DNA from: Actinacidiphila acidipaludis
Lineage (GTDB): Bacteria > Actinomycetota > Actinomycetes > Streptomycetales > Streptomycetaceae
Assembly (NCBI RefSeq): GCF_019890725.1
Contig: NZ_JAINZZ010000047.1
Location: 1-61,989 of the forward strand
Length of the DNA: 61,989 nucleotides
Direction: 5' to 3'
Position 1 is the stretch's first letter. Each line of letters starts with the position of its first letter. A model generated the notes under the pieces. The model saw only the letters and a program-made list of their open reading frames with translations, did not search any database and was not told where the DNA came from. Shown here one piece after another: positions 48,778 through 57,933 of the stretch. The translations under genes and the position numbers were made by a program.

Positions 48778-51700
48778 GTGCGGCGGTATGGGGTGTTGGG
48801 GGTCACGGAGGTGTGGGACGGCCACGCCTCCGTCGCGTTGGGTGGCGGGCGGCTGCGCGCGCTGCTCACCGTGCTGGCCATGAACGCCGGGCGGGCGGTG
48901 AGCCCGGAGCGCCTCATCGACGACGTGTGGGCGGACGATCCGCCCGCCGACGCGCCGGGCGCCCTGCAAGCCCTCGTCGCCCGGTTGCGGCGCGTCCTCG
49001 GCCGGGAGGCCGTGCTCTCGGAACCCGGCGGCTACCGTCTCGACGCCGCACCCGAGGCCGTCGACCTGTTCGCGTTCGAGGCGGCCCTGCGGGAGGGCGA
49101 GCGGGCTCTCGGCGACGGGGACCCGGAGGGAGCCGCGGAGATCCTGGGCCGGGCGCTGGAGATGTGGCGCGGCCCCGCGTTCGCCGACCTGCCGGACCGC
49201 GTGGCGGCCGCCGCCCGGCCCGAGGCCCTGCGGCTGACCGCGCGGCGGTTGCGTATCGAGGCGGACCTCGCGGGCGGCCGGGCCGCCCAGGCGCTGCCCG
49301 CGCTGAGGGAGGCGGTGGAGGACCACCCACTGGACGAGGCGTTCCATGTCCAGCTCATCCGCGCGCTGCGTGCCGAGGGCCGCACCGCCGACGCCCTGGT
49401 GGCGTTCGACAGCGCCAGGACCGTGCTCGCTGATACCCTCGGCGCCGACCCGGGCCCCGAACTACGCGCTCTGCACGCCGAGTTGCTGCGTCAGGACACC
49501 CCGCCCCGGCCCGAGGCGCAGCCGCAGCCGCAGCCGCAGCCGCCTCAGCCACGGCCCCGCACCCGCGGCAACCTGCGGGCCCGCCTCACCAGCTTCGTCG
49601 GCCGGGAGACCGAACTACGGGACATCGCGGCGGATTTGACCGCCGCGCGGCTCATCACCCTGACCGGGCCCGGCGGTTCGGGCAAGACCCGGCTGGCGCA
49701 GGAGGCGGCGGACCGCGGGGAGTACCCGGACGGCGTCTGGCTGGCCGAGCTGGCTCCGCTCGACGACCCCGCGGGCGTACCGCACGCCGTGCTGAGCGCC
49801 CTCGGGCGGCGCGACACCCACCTGCTCACGGCGGCCCGGGACCGGCCCGCCGAGGCGCACAGCGAGGACCCGCTGGAGCGGCTGCTGGAGCACTGCGTGC
49901 ACCGCCGCCTGCTGCTGGTGCTGGACAACTGCGAGCACGTCGTCGGCGCGGCCGCCGCCCTGACCGCCGAACTGCTGGCCGTCTGCACGGGGGTGACCGT
50001 GCTGGCGACCAGCCGGGAACCGCTGGGGGTGCCGGGCGAGGTGGTCCGGCCGGTGGAGCCGCTGCCGCCGGAACCGGCCTACCGGCTGTTCGCCGAGCGG
50101 GCGGCGACCGTCCGGCCGGGCGGCGCGGCGTACGACACCGTGGAGGACGCGGACGCGGTGCGTGAGATCTGCCGGCGGCTGGACGGTCTGCCGCTGGCCA
50201 TCGAGCTGGCCGCGGCCCGGCTGCGTGCCCTGTCGCCGCGGCAGATCGCGGACCGCCTGGACGACCGCTTCCGGCTGCTGACCGGCGGCAGCCGGACGGT
50301 GCTGCCGCGCCAGCAGACGCTGCGCGCGGTCGTGGACTGGAGCTGGGACCTGCTGGAGGAGCCGGAGCGGGCGTCGCTGCGGGCGCTGAGCGTCTTCGCG
50401 GGCGGCTGCACGCTCGCGGCGGCCGAGGCGGTGTGCGGGCCCGACGCGCTGGTGACCGTCGCGCACCTCGTGGACAAGTCGCTGGTGCTGGCCGACCACG
50501 GCCGCGCTGGCGGCACCCGCTACCGGCTGCTGGAGACGATCCACGAGTACGCGGCGGAGCGCCTGGCGGAGGTGCCGGACGAGGCCGCGGCGGCGGTGGC
50601 CCGGCACACCGGGTACTTCCGGGGTCTGGCCGAGAGCACCGACCCGAAGCTGCGCGGCGGCGACCAGTTGCACTGGCTGGAGGTGCTGGAGACCGAGCTG
50701 GACAACGTCCGCGCGGCGCTGCACCGTGCCGTGACCCGGGCGGACGAGGCGGACGCGCTGGCGGTGACCGTGGCCATGGGCTGGTTCTGGTGGCTGCGCA
50801 ACTACCGCGACGAGGCGGGCGACTGGCTGGACCGGGTCATCGCGCTGAGCCCCGACCCCTTGCCGGCCCCCGCCGGCCCGGACGCCGCACCCACGCCCAC
50901 AGCTGACCCGGATCCCGATCCCGACTCCGATCCCGACCCGCTGTACTGGCCCCGCATGAACGCCCGCATGCTCGACTTCTTCGTCAAGAGCGACCGTGCG
51001 TCCGAGGAGCAGTGGTACGCGCCGGAGGCCAAGGACGCCGCGTTCGCGCTGATGAACGCCTACCGCCAGGGCGGCCCGGAGGCCGCGCGCTTCCCCGGGA
51101 TGCTGTGGCCGTTCGCGGCGTACCTGTTCGGGCGGCCCGAGGAGGTGCGCGCGCACACGGACGAGGTGGTCGACAACTGCCGCCGTCACGGCGGGGCCTG
51201 GGAGCAGGCGGCGGCGCTGATGTTCCGGACCCACATCACCGTCGACTCGCCCGGCGGCCTGCCGGCCGCGGAGACCGACCTGACGGAGATGCGGCAGGTG
51301 TGCGCGGGCCTCGACGACCGCTGGATCCGCGCCCAGTTGCACGGAGTCAGCGCGGAGATCGCCACGCTGCGGTGCGACTTCGCCCAGGCGCGGGCCGACT
51401 TCGAGGCGGCGCTGCGGCTCGGCACGGAACTGGGCGCGCTGAGCGAGGCGCCGTTCCTGCTGGGGCGGCTGGCCGAGCTGGAGCACCGGGCGGGCGACGA
51501 CGAGGCGGCCCGCAAGCTGTGCGCGCACGCCGAGGAGGAGGCCGAGCGGTACGCCGTCTGGGACGCGCGCACATACATCCGCTATCTCAAGGGCGTCCTC
51601 ATGCTGGGCCAGGGCGACGTGGCCGGGGCCCGGGCGATGGCGGACCTCGTCGAGGGGCACGCGGCGGACGGCACACCGCCGCCCAGCTTCCATGTGCTGG

Positions 51701-52074
51701 TGCTCGCGCTGCGGGCGCGGGTCGCCGCGGCCGAGGGAGACCTGGAGGGCGCGCTGACGGGCCTGGAGGACGCGGCGCGGCGCGCGGTCGAGGTGGGCTG
51801 CACCGACCCGGTGGTCGCCGAGCAGCTGGACGCGGCGGCGTCCGTGCTCGGCGCGGCGGGCCGGGCGGCGGAGGCGGCCGGGCTGTCGGCGGCGGCCGAG
51901 ACGCTGCGGGGGCCGCTCCCGAGGACCGTGCCCGAGCAGCAGGCGCACGAGGAGCTGCAGCGCGCCGTCGCCGGGCTGCCCCCGGAGGCGCTGGCGGCGG
52001 CCCGGGCGGCGGGTGCCGGGCTGGACCGGGTCGCGGCGGTGGCCCTGCTCACGGCGGCGGCGCGGGGGGAATAG
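48778..52074 (+). CDS. AfsR/SARP-type regulator with NB-ARC ATPase
   Basis: A 1,098-residue regulator. Residues 1-90 are an OmpR-like winged helix (GRAVSPERLIDDVWADDPP), 95-235 a bacterial transcriptional activator domain, then a Gln/Pro linker (near 240-265). The ATPase has Walker A TGPGGSGKT (residues 296-304) and Walker B LLLVLDNCEH. The rest is an all-helical, TPR-like sensor region, interrupted by a Pro/Asp run near residue 710. It belongs with AfsR and pathway-specific activators. No biosynthetic cluster adjoins it, so it may be global. Ligand unknown. The upstream frame is rejected. Confidence 0.85.
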   Translation: MRRYGVLGVTEVWDGHASVALGGGRLRALLTVLAMNAGRAVSPERLIDDVWADDPPADAPGALQALVARLRRVLGREAVLSEPGGYRLDAAPEAVDLFAFEAALREGERALGDGDPEGAAEILGRALEMWRGPAFADLPDRVAAAARPEALRLTARRLRIEADLAGGRAAQALPALREAVEDHPLDEAFHVQLIRALRAEGRTADALVAFDSARTVLADTLGADPGPELRALHAELLRQDTPPRPEAQPQPQPQPPQPRPRTRGNLRARLTSFVGRETELRDIAADLTAARLITLTGPGGSGKTRLAQEAADRGEYPDGVWLAELAPLDDPAGVPHAVLSALGRRDTHLLTAARDRPAEAHSEDPLERLLEHCVHRRLLLVLDNCEHVVGAAAALTAELLAVCTGVTVLATSREPLGVPGEVVRPVEPLPPEPAYRLFAERAATVRPGGAAYDTVEDADAVREICRRLDGLPLAIELAAARLRALSPRQIADRLDDRFRLLTGGSRTVLPRQQTLRAVVDWSWDLLEEPERASLRALSVFAGGCTLAAAEAVCGPDALVTVAHLVDKSLVLADHGRAGGTRYRLLETIHEYAAERLAEVPDEAAAAVARHTGYFRGLAESTDPKLRGGDQLHWLEVLETELDNVRAALHRAVTRADEADALAVTVAMGWFWWLRNYRDEAGDWLDRVIALSPDPLPAPAGPDAAPTPTADPDPDPDSDPDPLYWPRMNARMLDFFVKSDRASEEQWYAPEAKDAAFALMNAYRQGGPEAARFPGMLWPFAAYLFGRPEEVRAHTDEVVDNCRRHGGAWEQAAALMFRTHITVDSPGGLPAAETDLTEMRQVCAGLDDRWIRAQLHGVSAEIATLRCDFAQARADFEAALRLGTELGALSEAPFLLGRLAELEHRAGDDEAARKLCAHAEEEAERYAVWDARTYIRYLKGVLMLGQGDVAGARAMADLVEGHAADGTPPPSFHVLVLALRARVAAAEGDLEGALTGLEDAARRAVEVGCTDPVVAEQLDAAASVLGAAGRAAEAAGLSAAAETLRGPLPRTVPEQQAHEELQRAVAGLPPEALAAARAAGAGLDRVAAVALLTAAARGE

Positions 52075-52092
52075 CCCGGGGCCGTTCCGGGG

Positions 52093-52121
52093 TTGACGTT
52101 GCTTGAGCGCTCAAGTACACA
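52093..52121 (+). promoter_or_regulatory. Promoter with palindromic operator in the spacer
   Basis: TTGACG (52093-52098), a 17-bp spacer and TACACA (52116-52121). The perfect palindrome CTTGAGCGCTCAAG (52102-52115) fills the spacer, so a bound dimer would block polymerase. Confidence 0.7.
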
Positions 52122-52164
52122 GCGTTCAGGGACGCAACGCCGTGTGACCGGAAGTGGGAGAGCC

Positions 52165-52911
52165 GTGAAGGTCGAAATCTATTCCGACATCGCCTGCCCG
52201 TGGTGCTACGTGGGCAAGAGCAGGTTCGAGCGGGCGCTGTCGGCGTTCCCGCAGGCGGACTCGGTCGAGGTGGTCTACCGGCCGTTCCAGCTCGACCCGG
52301 CGGCGCCGCAGCAGCCCCGCGGGCACCGCGAGGTGCTGGCGCAGAAGTACGGGCCGCAGGCGGTCGCCATGGACGAGCGCATCACCCAGCTCGGGGCGGC
52401 CGAGGGCATCACCTTCGACTTCGACACGGTGCTGGAGAACAACTCGCTGCTCGCCCACCGCCTGCTGCGGTACGCGCTCGACACCCACGGCGCCGAGACG
52501 CAGACCCGGCTCAAGGGCCGTCTGATGGCAGCGCACTTCGGCGAGGGCATGGACATCGGCGACCGCGAGCAGCTGGCCGACGCGGCAGCCGCCGTGGGCC
52601 TGGACCGGGACGCCGTCGCCGCCTTCCTGCGCTCCGACGACCTGCGGGCCGAGGTGCAGGCCGACATCGACGAGGCCCACCAGCTCGGCATCTCCGCCGT
52701 CCCGACGTTCGTCTTCGAGGGCCAGTGGGCGGTGCAGGGCGGCCAGGAGACGTCGACGTTCCTGCGGGTCCTGGAGCAGGTCGCCAAGGAGACCGCGAAC
52801 GCGGGTCTCAAGACCCCGGACGCCCTCGCCGCGGACACCGCTGCCTCCGGCGCCGGCGACGCGGCCTGCGCCGACGGCGTGTGCGAGATCCCGCCGGCCG
52901 CGGCCCACTGA
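52165..52911 (+). CDS. DsbA-family oxidoreductase, FrnE type
   Basis: A 248-residue cytoplasmic thioredoxin-fold protein. The active site is CPWC in YSDIACPWCYVGKSRFERAL (residues 11-14), the cis-Pro loop is GISAVPTFVFEG, and no signal peptide is present. The C-terminal end holds a second Cys pair in DAACADGVCEIP, which could serve as a resolving or metal site. FrnE-like proteins assist redox folding or polyketide steps and are linked to stress. GGGAG precedes the GTG. Its promoter contains a strict palindrome, so a redox or drug-sensing repressor is likely. Confidence 0.88.
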   Translation: MKVEIYSDIACPWCYVGKSRFERALSAFPQADSVEVVYRPFQLDPAAPQQPRGHREVLAQKYGPQAVAMDERITQLGAAEGITFDFDTVLENNSLLAHRLLRYALDTHGAETQTRLKGRLMAAHFGEGMDIGDREQLADAAAAVGLDRDAVAAFLRSDDLRAEVQADIDEAHQLGISAVPTFVFEGQWAVQGGQETSTFLRVLEQVAKETANAGLKTPDALAADTAASGAGDAACADGVCEIPPAAAH

Positions 52912-52969
52912 GCTCAGGGCCGGACGGCCCCGCTGCGCGATCGGCCCCCGACGGCCCCGGCGCAGGACC

Positions 52970-53007
52970 AGGCCCGGGCGGCCCCTCCCCAGGGGCCGCC
53001 CGGGCCT
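52970..53007. terminator. Bidirectional terminator between dsbA and sigma factor genes
   Basis: AGGCCCGGGCGGCCCC (52970-52985) pairs perfectly with GGGGCCGCCCGGGCCT (52992-53007). Confidence 0.85.
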
Positions 53008-53014
53008 TCGTGTG

Positions 53015-55036
53015 TCATCCGCAGGTGATGACCGGGTCCGCCCAGTCCGCCAGGTTGGCCGCGTCCAGCCCGCGCGCCAGGGGATCGACCACCAGCCGCA
53101 GCGTCGAGACGCCGGCGAGTCCGACGTGCACCGGCACCGCCCGGTCCCCGGCGTGGACCGGGCCGGAGGACCATAGCCGGGCGCCGTCGCCGTAGACCGA
53201 GAACCGGACGGCGGCGCCGAAGAGCCGGGTCAGGTCGTCCACCCCGGCCCGCGCGTCGTAGGAGACGCAGGCCCGGTTGAGGTCGATGGTCACCGACGAG
53301 GGCGCGTGCACGGTGATGCCGTGCCGGTACTCCTCGCCGCCGATGCTCAGCCGCGAGCGGTCCCACAGCCAGCCCAGCGGACCGCTCCTGCGGATGACCG
53401 GCTCGTCCGCGCCGGCCCCGTGCCGGCCGACCGGCAGCAGGTCCACCGGGTACCCGACCGGGGGAGGCGGCGGAGGGCTCGACGGCGGCGTGGTGGACGT
53501 GGGCGTGGGCGTCGGCGTCGGGCTGGGTGTCGGCGGGGGCGGCGCCGGAGTGGTGGGCACGGGCGCCGGGCGCGGGGAGGCGGTGGCAGCCGGTGCGGGA
53601 GGCGGCGCCGGCGCCGCGGGCTTCGTGACGGGCGGCGGAGGGACGACCACCGGCTTCTTCGACGGCGGAGGCTCCGGCGCCGGGGACGGCGGCTCGGTCG
53701 CCACCGGGGCCGTCGAGCTCGGCAGGGCCTGTGGGGCCGGCGCGGGCGCGGGCCGGCCGTGTCCGCCGGTCAGCGCGAACGCCAGCGCGGTCGCCGCCGC
53801 CGCGACCACCACGGCCGTCGCGATCCCCGCCTTGATCGGCGCGCCCAGCCCCTCACCGGCGATCGCCGCGCCGCCGGACGCGCCCGCGCCGCCGCTCCCG
53901 GACCCCGCGGCCGCCGCGGCGGCCCCGCCCGCGGCACCCGCCGCGGCGACACCGCCGGCCACCGCCGCCCCGGCGGTCTTCGCCGCGTAGACCGCGGCGA
54001 ACCAGCCGATGTAGGCGACGGGCAGCAGGCCCTTGAGCGCGGAGTTGAGGTCGGCGAGCTCCAGCGAGGCCGCGGTGCAGCGGGAGCACTCCTTCAAATG
54101 GCGGTTCAGCTCACGGTCGGCCCGCATCCGCAGTCCGCCGCGGGCGTGCGCGCCGAGCCGGTCGGCGAACCGCGCGCACTCGCCCTCGGCGGTGAGGCTG
54201 GAGCTGACATGGGCCTGCAGGTACGCCTGGCGGAGCCCTTCGCGGGCCCGGTGGGCGAGCACGGCGGTGGCGTTGGGGGTCAGCCCGAGCAGCGGCGCGA
54301 CGGCGCTGGGCGACTCCTCCTCGACGGCGGTGTGCCACAGCACGGTCTGCCAGCGCTCGGGCAGGGTACGGAAGGCCCGCACGGCGAGGCTCTGTTCCGC
54401 CTCGTGCATGGCGCGCACCTCGGCGCCCAGGTCGGCGGTGCCCTCGGTTGCGGAGGCGCCGGCCGCGGTGACGGCGAACACCGCGAAGTCCTCGACGAGA
54501 TGCTCGCGGCGGGCGGAGTTCCCCCAGGTGGCCGCCACCCTGCGGACGGTCGTCAGCAGGTAGGCGCGGACCGCCGACTCGGGGCCGCTGCCGCCGCGGA
54601 TCGCCTGCAGGGTGCGGGCGAACACCTCGCCGGTCAGGTCCTCCGCGGTGTGCGCGTCGCGGCAGCAGGTCCTGGCGTAGCGGCGGACCGATTCTGCATG
54701 GCGGCGGTACAGCTCCTCGTAGGCGCTGTCCTGGCCGGCGCGCACCAGGTCCACCAGCTCGGCGTCGGACAGGGCGGCCGGCCGGCCGCCACCGGCGTCC
54801 TGGCCGGGCGCGGGGTGATCGTCGGGGCGACCACCGGGGCGTCCGCCGTCCACGGCGCTCCTGGGCGCGCCCGCGGGTGCGGGCACGCTCGGCGGAGTGG
54901 CGGACGGTTCGGGTCGTGCGACGGGGTCGCGTTGCCCGGGCACCCTGCGCGACGGCAGTTCCTCACCGGCTTCCTGGCCCGCGGCGCCCGCGCCGGACTC
55001 CCCGTTCGCCTCATCCACGGCGCAAGCCTGGCACAC
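53015..55036 (-). CDS. Membrane-anchored ECF sigma factor with zinc-finger and NPCBM domains
   Basis: A 673-residue chimera. After an 85-residue disordered start, sigma region 2 (about 90-165, DAELVDLVRAGQDSAYEELY) and region 4 (215-275, RTLPERWQTVLWHTAVEEE) are complete. A zinc-finger of anti-sigma type follows (Cys287, then His313-x3-Cys317-x2-Cys320). Then come a membrane helix (400-422), a Pro/Thr-rich spacer (425-530) and a C-terminal NPCBM domain (about 530-670) outside the cell, which in other proteins binds sugar. This would join sensor, anti-sigma and sigma in one chain. Start could be GTG 55036 or 55018. Confidence 0.87.
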   Translation of the reverse strand: MCQACAVDEANGESGAGAAGQEAGEELPSRRVPGQRDPVARPEPSATPPSVPAPAGAPRSAVDGGRPGGRPDDHPAPGQDAGGGRPAALSDAELVDLVRAGQDSAYEELYRRHAESVRRYARTCCRDAHTAEDLTGEVFARTLQAIRGGSGPESAVRAYLLTTVRRVAATWGNSARREHLVEDFAVFAVTAAGASATEGTADLGAEVRAMHEAEQSLAVRAFRTLPERWQTVLWHTAVEEESPSAVAPLLGLTPNATAVLAHRAREGLRQAYLQAHVSSSLTAEGECARFADRLGAHARGGLRMRADRELNRHLKECSRCTAASLELADLNSALKGLLPVAYIGWFAAVYAAKTAGAAVAGGVAAAGAAGGAAAAAAGSGSGGAGASGGAAIAGEGLGAPIKAGIATAVVVAAAATALAFALTGGHGRPAPAPAPQALPSSTAPVATEPPSPAPEPPPSKKPVVVPPPPVTKPAAPAPPPAPAATASPRPAPVPTTPAPPPPTPSPTPTPTPTSTTPPSSPPPPPPVGYPVDLLPVGRHGAGADEPVIRRSGPLGWLWDRSRLSIGGEEYRHGITVHAPSSVTIDLNRACVSYDARAGVDDLTRLFGAAVRFSVYGDGARLWSSGPVHAGDRAVPVHVGLAGVSTLRLVVDPLARGLDAANLADWADPVITCG

Positions 55037-55126
55037 CGGAACCGGGCGCAGTCATGCTCCGCGGAACAACCACCCGTCCGTGGGGACAGCGTTCACACAT
55101 CCTCCACGTTCACCCGTTCAGAGGTG

Positions 55127-55175
55127 CGACCGGCCGTCCCCCAGGGGCCGTCGGCCCCGCGGGGACGGCCGGTCG
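55127..55175 (-). terminator. Terminator of the tetR gene
   Basis: CGACCGGCCGTCCCC (55127-55141) pairs perfectly with GGGGACGGCCGGTCG (55161-55175), with a further self-pairing loop. It lies beyond the tetR stop on the minus strand. Confidence 0.75.
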
Positions 55176-55270
55176 CGGAAGGGCCGGCGGTGCCGGTCCG
55201 CGCGGCAGGTCCCGGCTCGTGCCGAACCCCGCCGACGCGGACCGGCTCCCGCCGGCCCGCACTGCTTCCG

Positions 55271-56086
55271 TCAGCTCACCTCGGCCGCGGCCGTCTCACC
55301 CCCGGTGTGCTCCACGGCGTCGGCGGCCACCCGGTCGCGGTCCGCGGGACCGCCGCCGAGCCGTTCGCCGGGCCGGGAGCGCAGCCCCTCCAGCAGGATG
55401 TCCAGCAGCCGGTCGGAGGCCGCCGCCTGCTGGGCGGCGTCCGGCAGCGGAGGCGCCGCGGTCGCGATGACCAGCAGCACGTCCGCCACCGACACGTCGC
55501 CGCGCAGTTCGCCCGACTCCCGTGCCCGGTCGACCAGTTGGCCGACCACGTCGAGGAGGGCCGGAACACCGTCGGCGTCCCGTCCCGGTCCCGTCACGCC
55601 CGCCGTGAGGTGCTCCCCGGCCGCGGCCGGGGTCGTGCGGGTGCGCTGCTGCGGCACCCGGGCCGGCTCGTCCGCGCCGCCGGCCGGTCCCTGGACGCGC
55701 AGCACCTGGGGCGGCAGCAGCCGGCCCGCGCCGGAGGCCGCCGACGTGCGCAGGAAGCGGGCGAGCGCGGACCACGCCTCGTCCTCCTGGCCGAGGGCGG
55801 TACGGGCCTGCTCGGTGAGCCGGGCCGTCTCCTCCTCGGCGATCCGCCGGACCAGGACGTCCTTGCTCGGGAAGCGGCGGTAGACGGTGCCGACGCCGAC
55901 CCGGGCGCGCCGGGCGACGTCCTCCATCGGCGCGCCGTAACCGAGCTCGCCGAAGACCTCGCGTGCGGCCCGCAGGACGTGTTCGAGGTTGCGCTGCGCG
56001 TCGACGCGCAGCGGAGCGGGACGGCCGGAGCCGCCGTGACCATTGGATACCGCTGTGGTTGTGCGCTGTGAGTCCTGAATGTGCAT
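55271..56086 (-). CDS. TetR/AcrR family repressor
   Basis: A 271-residue TetR protein. A 25-residue tail comes before the DNA-binding domain (LEHVLRAAREVFGELGYGAP, VARRARVGVGTVYRRFPSKD). The C-terminal ligand-binding domain is helical and larger than average, with inserts rich in Ala and Gly. ATG 56086 follows GGGGGAT. A promoter TTGACG with a downstream palindrome at the probable start site suggests self-repression. It is divergent from ndh; either that gene or distant ones may be targets. Confidence 0.88.
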   Translation of the reverse strand: MHIQDSQRTTTAVSNGHGGSGRPAPLRVDAQRNLEHVLRAAREVFGELGYGAPMEDVARRARVGVGTVYRRFPSKDVLVRRIAEEETARLTEQARTALGQEDEAWSALARFLRTSAASGAGRLLPPQVLRVQGPAGGADEPARVPQQRTRTTPAAAGEHLTAGVTGPGRDADGVPALLDVVGQLVDRARESGELRGDVSVADVLLVIATAAPPLPDAAQQAAASDRLLDILLEGLRSRPGERLGGGPADRDRVAADAVEHTGGETAAAEVS

Positions 56087-56148
56087 ATCCCATCCCCCGG
56101 AAATCCGTAAGTCTCCCCCCGGAGACTCCCCACCCATTACGAAGATCG

Positions 56149-56165
56149 CTGCGCGTAACGCGCAG
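56149..56165. promoter_or_regulatory. tetR operator and promoter
   Basis: CTGCGCG-TAA-CGCGCAG is a perfect 7-3-7 palindrome. On the minus strand, TTGACG (56196-56201) and TAGCTC (56172-56177, 18-bp spacer) put the start of transcription at its upper edge. A second small hairpin, GTCTCC-CCCC-GGAGAC (56111-56126), lies in the leader. Confidence 0.65.
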
Positions 56166-56225
56166 TACTACGAGCTACGAACATAGTTGAGGCCGCGTCA
56201 ATAAAGAAGGGGGCGTTCCGTCACC

Positions 56226-56248
56226 CGGCGGCCTCCCGGAGGCCGCCG
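56226..56248. other. Perfect hairpin in the tetR-ndh gap
   Basis: CGGCGGCCTCC (56226-56236) and GGAGGCCGCCG (56238-56248) flank a single base. It lies between divergent genes, so it may be an operator or a leader structure for ndh rather than a terminator. Confidence 0.5.
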
Positions 56249-56375
56249 CGCCCGGGATCCGGGCCCGTGGCACGAGGGCCGCGAGGAGCACCCGGCGGGT
56301 GCGCGGTTTGCCCTGTGATGGGCGCACCGCGGCACCCCCACGCCGGGGAAAACCCCCAATCGGTGGCGTCCGCCC

Positions 56376-56384
56376 TGTGGACAA
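56376..56384 (-). promoter_or_regulatory. DnaA box upstream of ndh
   Basis: TGTGGACAA is the reverse of TTGTCCACA, the preferred DnaA box of Streptomyces. It lies 30 bp before the ndh start. Confidence 0.5.
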
Positions 56385-56413
56385 ACGCCACCCGCGCATT
56401 GCGTCATGGAGCA

Positions 56414-57781
56414 ATGACGGAGTCGGTGGCTTTGGCCAAAGGGAGCACGCCGCGCATTCTCGTGGTCGGCGGCGGCTATGTGGGCATGTACGCCGCTCTC
56501 CGGCTGCAGCGGAAGCTGAAGCGCGACGAGGCGGAGATCGTCGTCGTCGATCCGCAGCCCTACATGACCTACCAGCCCTTCCTGCCCGAGGCGGCGGCCG
56601 GCTCCATCTCCCCGCGCCACGTCGTCGTGCCGCTGCGCCGGGTGCTGCCGCAGTGCCGGATCGTGGTGGGTGAGGCGCGGGCCGTCGACCACGACCTGCG
56701 CGTCGCCACCGTCGCCACGCTCGCCACCGAGGAGGAGGGTGCCGAGGAGCTGCAGATCCCCTACGACCACCTGGTGCTGGCTCCCGGATCGGTCTCGCGC
56801 ACCCTGCCGATTCCCGGCCTCGCGGAGCACGGCATCGGCTTCAAGACCGTCGAGGAGGCCATCGGGCTGCGCAACCACGTGCTGGAGCAGCTCGACATCG
56901 CCTCCTCCACCCGGGACGCCGAGGTCCGCGAGGCGGCGCTGACCTTCGTCTTCGTCGGCGGCGGCTACGCGGGCGTGGAGGCGCTCGCTGAGCTGGAGAA
57001 CATGGCCCGCTACGCCGTGCGCTACTACCACAACGTCCGTGCCGAGGACATGAAGTGGGTGCTGGTCGAGGCGACCGGCCGCATCCTGCCCGAGGTGGGG
57101 GAGGAGCTGGGCAAGTACGCGGTGCGGGAGCTGCGCGGCCGGGGCATCGAGGTCCACCTGGAGACGCGCCTGGAGTCGTGCGAGCACCGCATCGCCGTCC
57201 TGTCGGACGGGTCGCGACTCCCCACCAGGACGCTGGTGTGGACGGCGGGCGTCAAGCCCGCGCCCGTGCTGGCCGCCTCTGGGCTGCCGCTGTCCGACCG
57301 GGGGCGGCTGCTCGCCGAGGCCACGCTGCGGGTCGCCGGCGTCGACGGCGCCTGGTCGGCCGGCGACGCGGCGGCCGTGCCGGACCTGACCGCGGAGAAG
57401 CCCGGCGCCGAGTGCGCCCCCAACGCCCAGCACGCCGTCCGCCAGGCCAAGGTGCTGGCGGACAACATCGTCGCGGGCCTGCGCGGGCAGCCGCTCGCCG
57501 AGTACCGGCACAGACACGTCGGCTCGGTCGCCTCGCTGGGCCTGCACGAGGGCGTGGCCTTCCTGTACGGGCGCAAGGTCAAGGGCTACCGCGCCTGGCT
57601 GATCCACCGGGCGTACCACCTGAGCCGGGTGCCGACCTTCAACCGCAAGGTGCGGGTGCTCGCCGAGTGGATCCTGGCCGGGCTCTTCAAGCGGGAGATC
57701 GTCTCGCTCGGCTCCCTGGAGCATCCGCGCGCGGAGTTCGAGGCGGCGGCCGGCGAGGGACCGCGGTCCGACACCCGCTGA
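56414..57781 (+). CDS. ndh: Type II NADH dehydrogenase (NAD(P)/FAD-dependent oxidoreductase)
   Basis: A 455-residue flavoprotein. The FAD motif is LVVGGGYVGMYAALRLQ (near residue 16) and the NADH motif FVFVGGGYAGVEALAELE (near 178). TLVWTAGVKP and WSAGDAAAVPD complete the FAD site. It should pass electrons from NADH to menaquinone at the inner face of the membrane without pumping protons. The C-terminal helix that anchors these enzymes is present (RKVRVLAEWILAGLFKREI). GGAG lies before the ATG. Downstream 152 bp hold no gene. Confidence 0.9.
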   Translation: MTESVALAKGSTPRILVVGGGYVGMYAALRLQRKLKRDEAEIVVVDPQPYMTYQPFLPEAAAGSISPRHVVVPLRRVLPQCRIVVGEARAVDHDLRVATVATLATEEEGAEELQIPYDHLVLAPGSVSRTLPIPGLAEHGIGFKTVEEAIGLRNHVLEQLDIASSTRDAEVREAALTFVFVGGGYAGVEALAELENMARYAVRYYHNVRAEDMKWVLVEATGRILPEVGEELGKYAVRELRGRGIEVHLETRLESCEHRIAVLSDGSRLPTRTLVWTAGVKPAPVLAASGLPLSDRGRLLAEATLRVAGVDGAWSAGDAAAVPDLTAEKPGAECAPNAQHAVRQAKVLADNIVAGLRGQPLAEYRHRHVGSVASLGLHEGVAFLYGRKVKGYRAWLIHRAYHLSRVPTFNRKVRVLAEWILAGLFKREIVSLGSLEHPRAEFEAAAGEGPRSDTR

Positions 57782-57933
57782 GGCGGCCGCCGAAGCGGCC
57801 CGGAGGCAGCCCGGAGCCACCCCGGGAGGCGGGCCGCCGCCCCGCAGGGCCTGCGGCGATTCCCCCCGAGGGCCACGTTCGGTCACACTGGACGGGTGAC
57901 CACGCGTACAGCAGCACTGGCAAACAGTGACAA

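Noticed and set aside
50900..50945. Asp/Pro hexamer repeat within the AfsR-like gene as a mobile or regulatory repeat
   Set aside because: It stays in frame and encodes a short acidic linker; nothing suggests a function at DNA level.
53306..56071. A 921-codon plus-strand frame over the sigma and tetR genes
   Set aside because: Opposite strand has ordered sigma, zinc-finger and TetR motifs; this frame has none.
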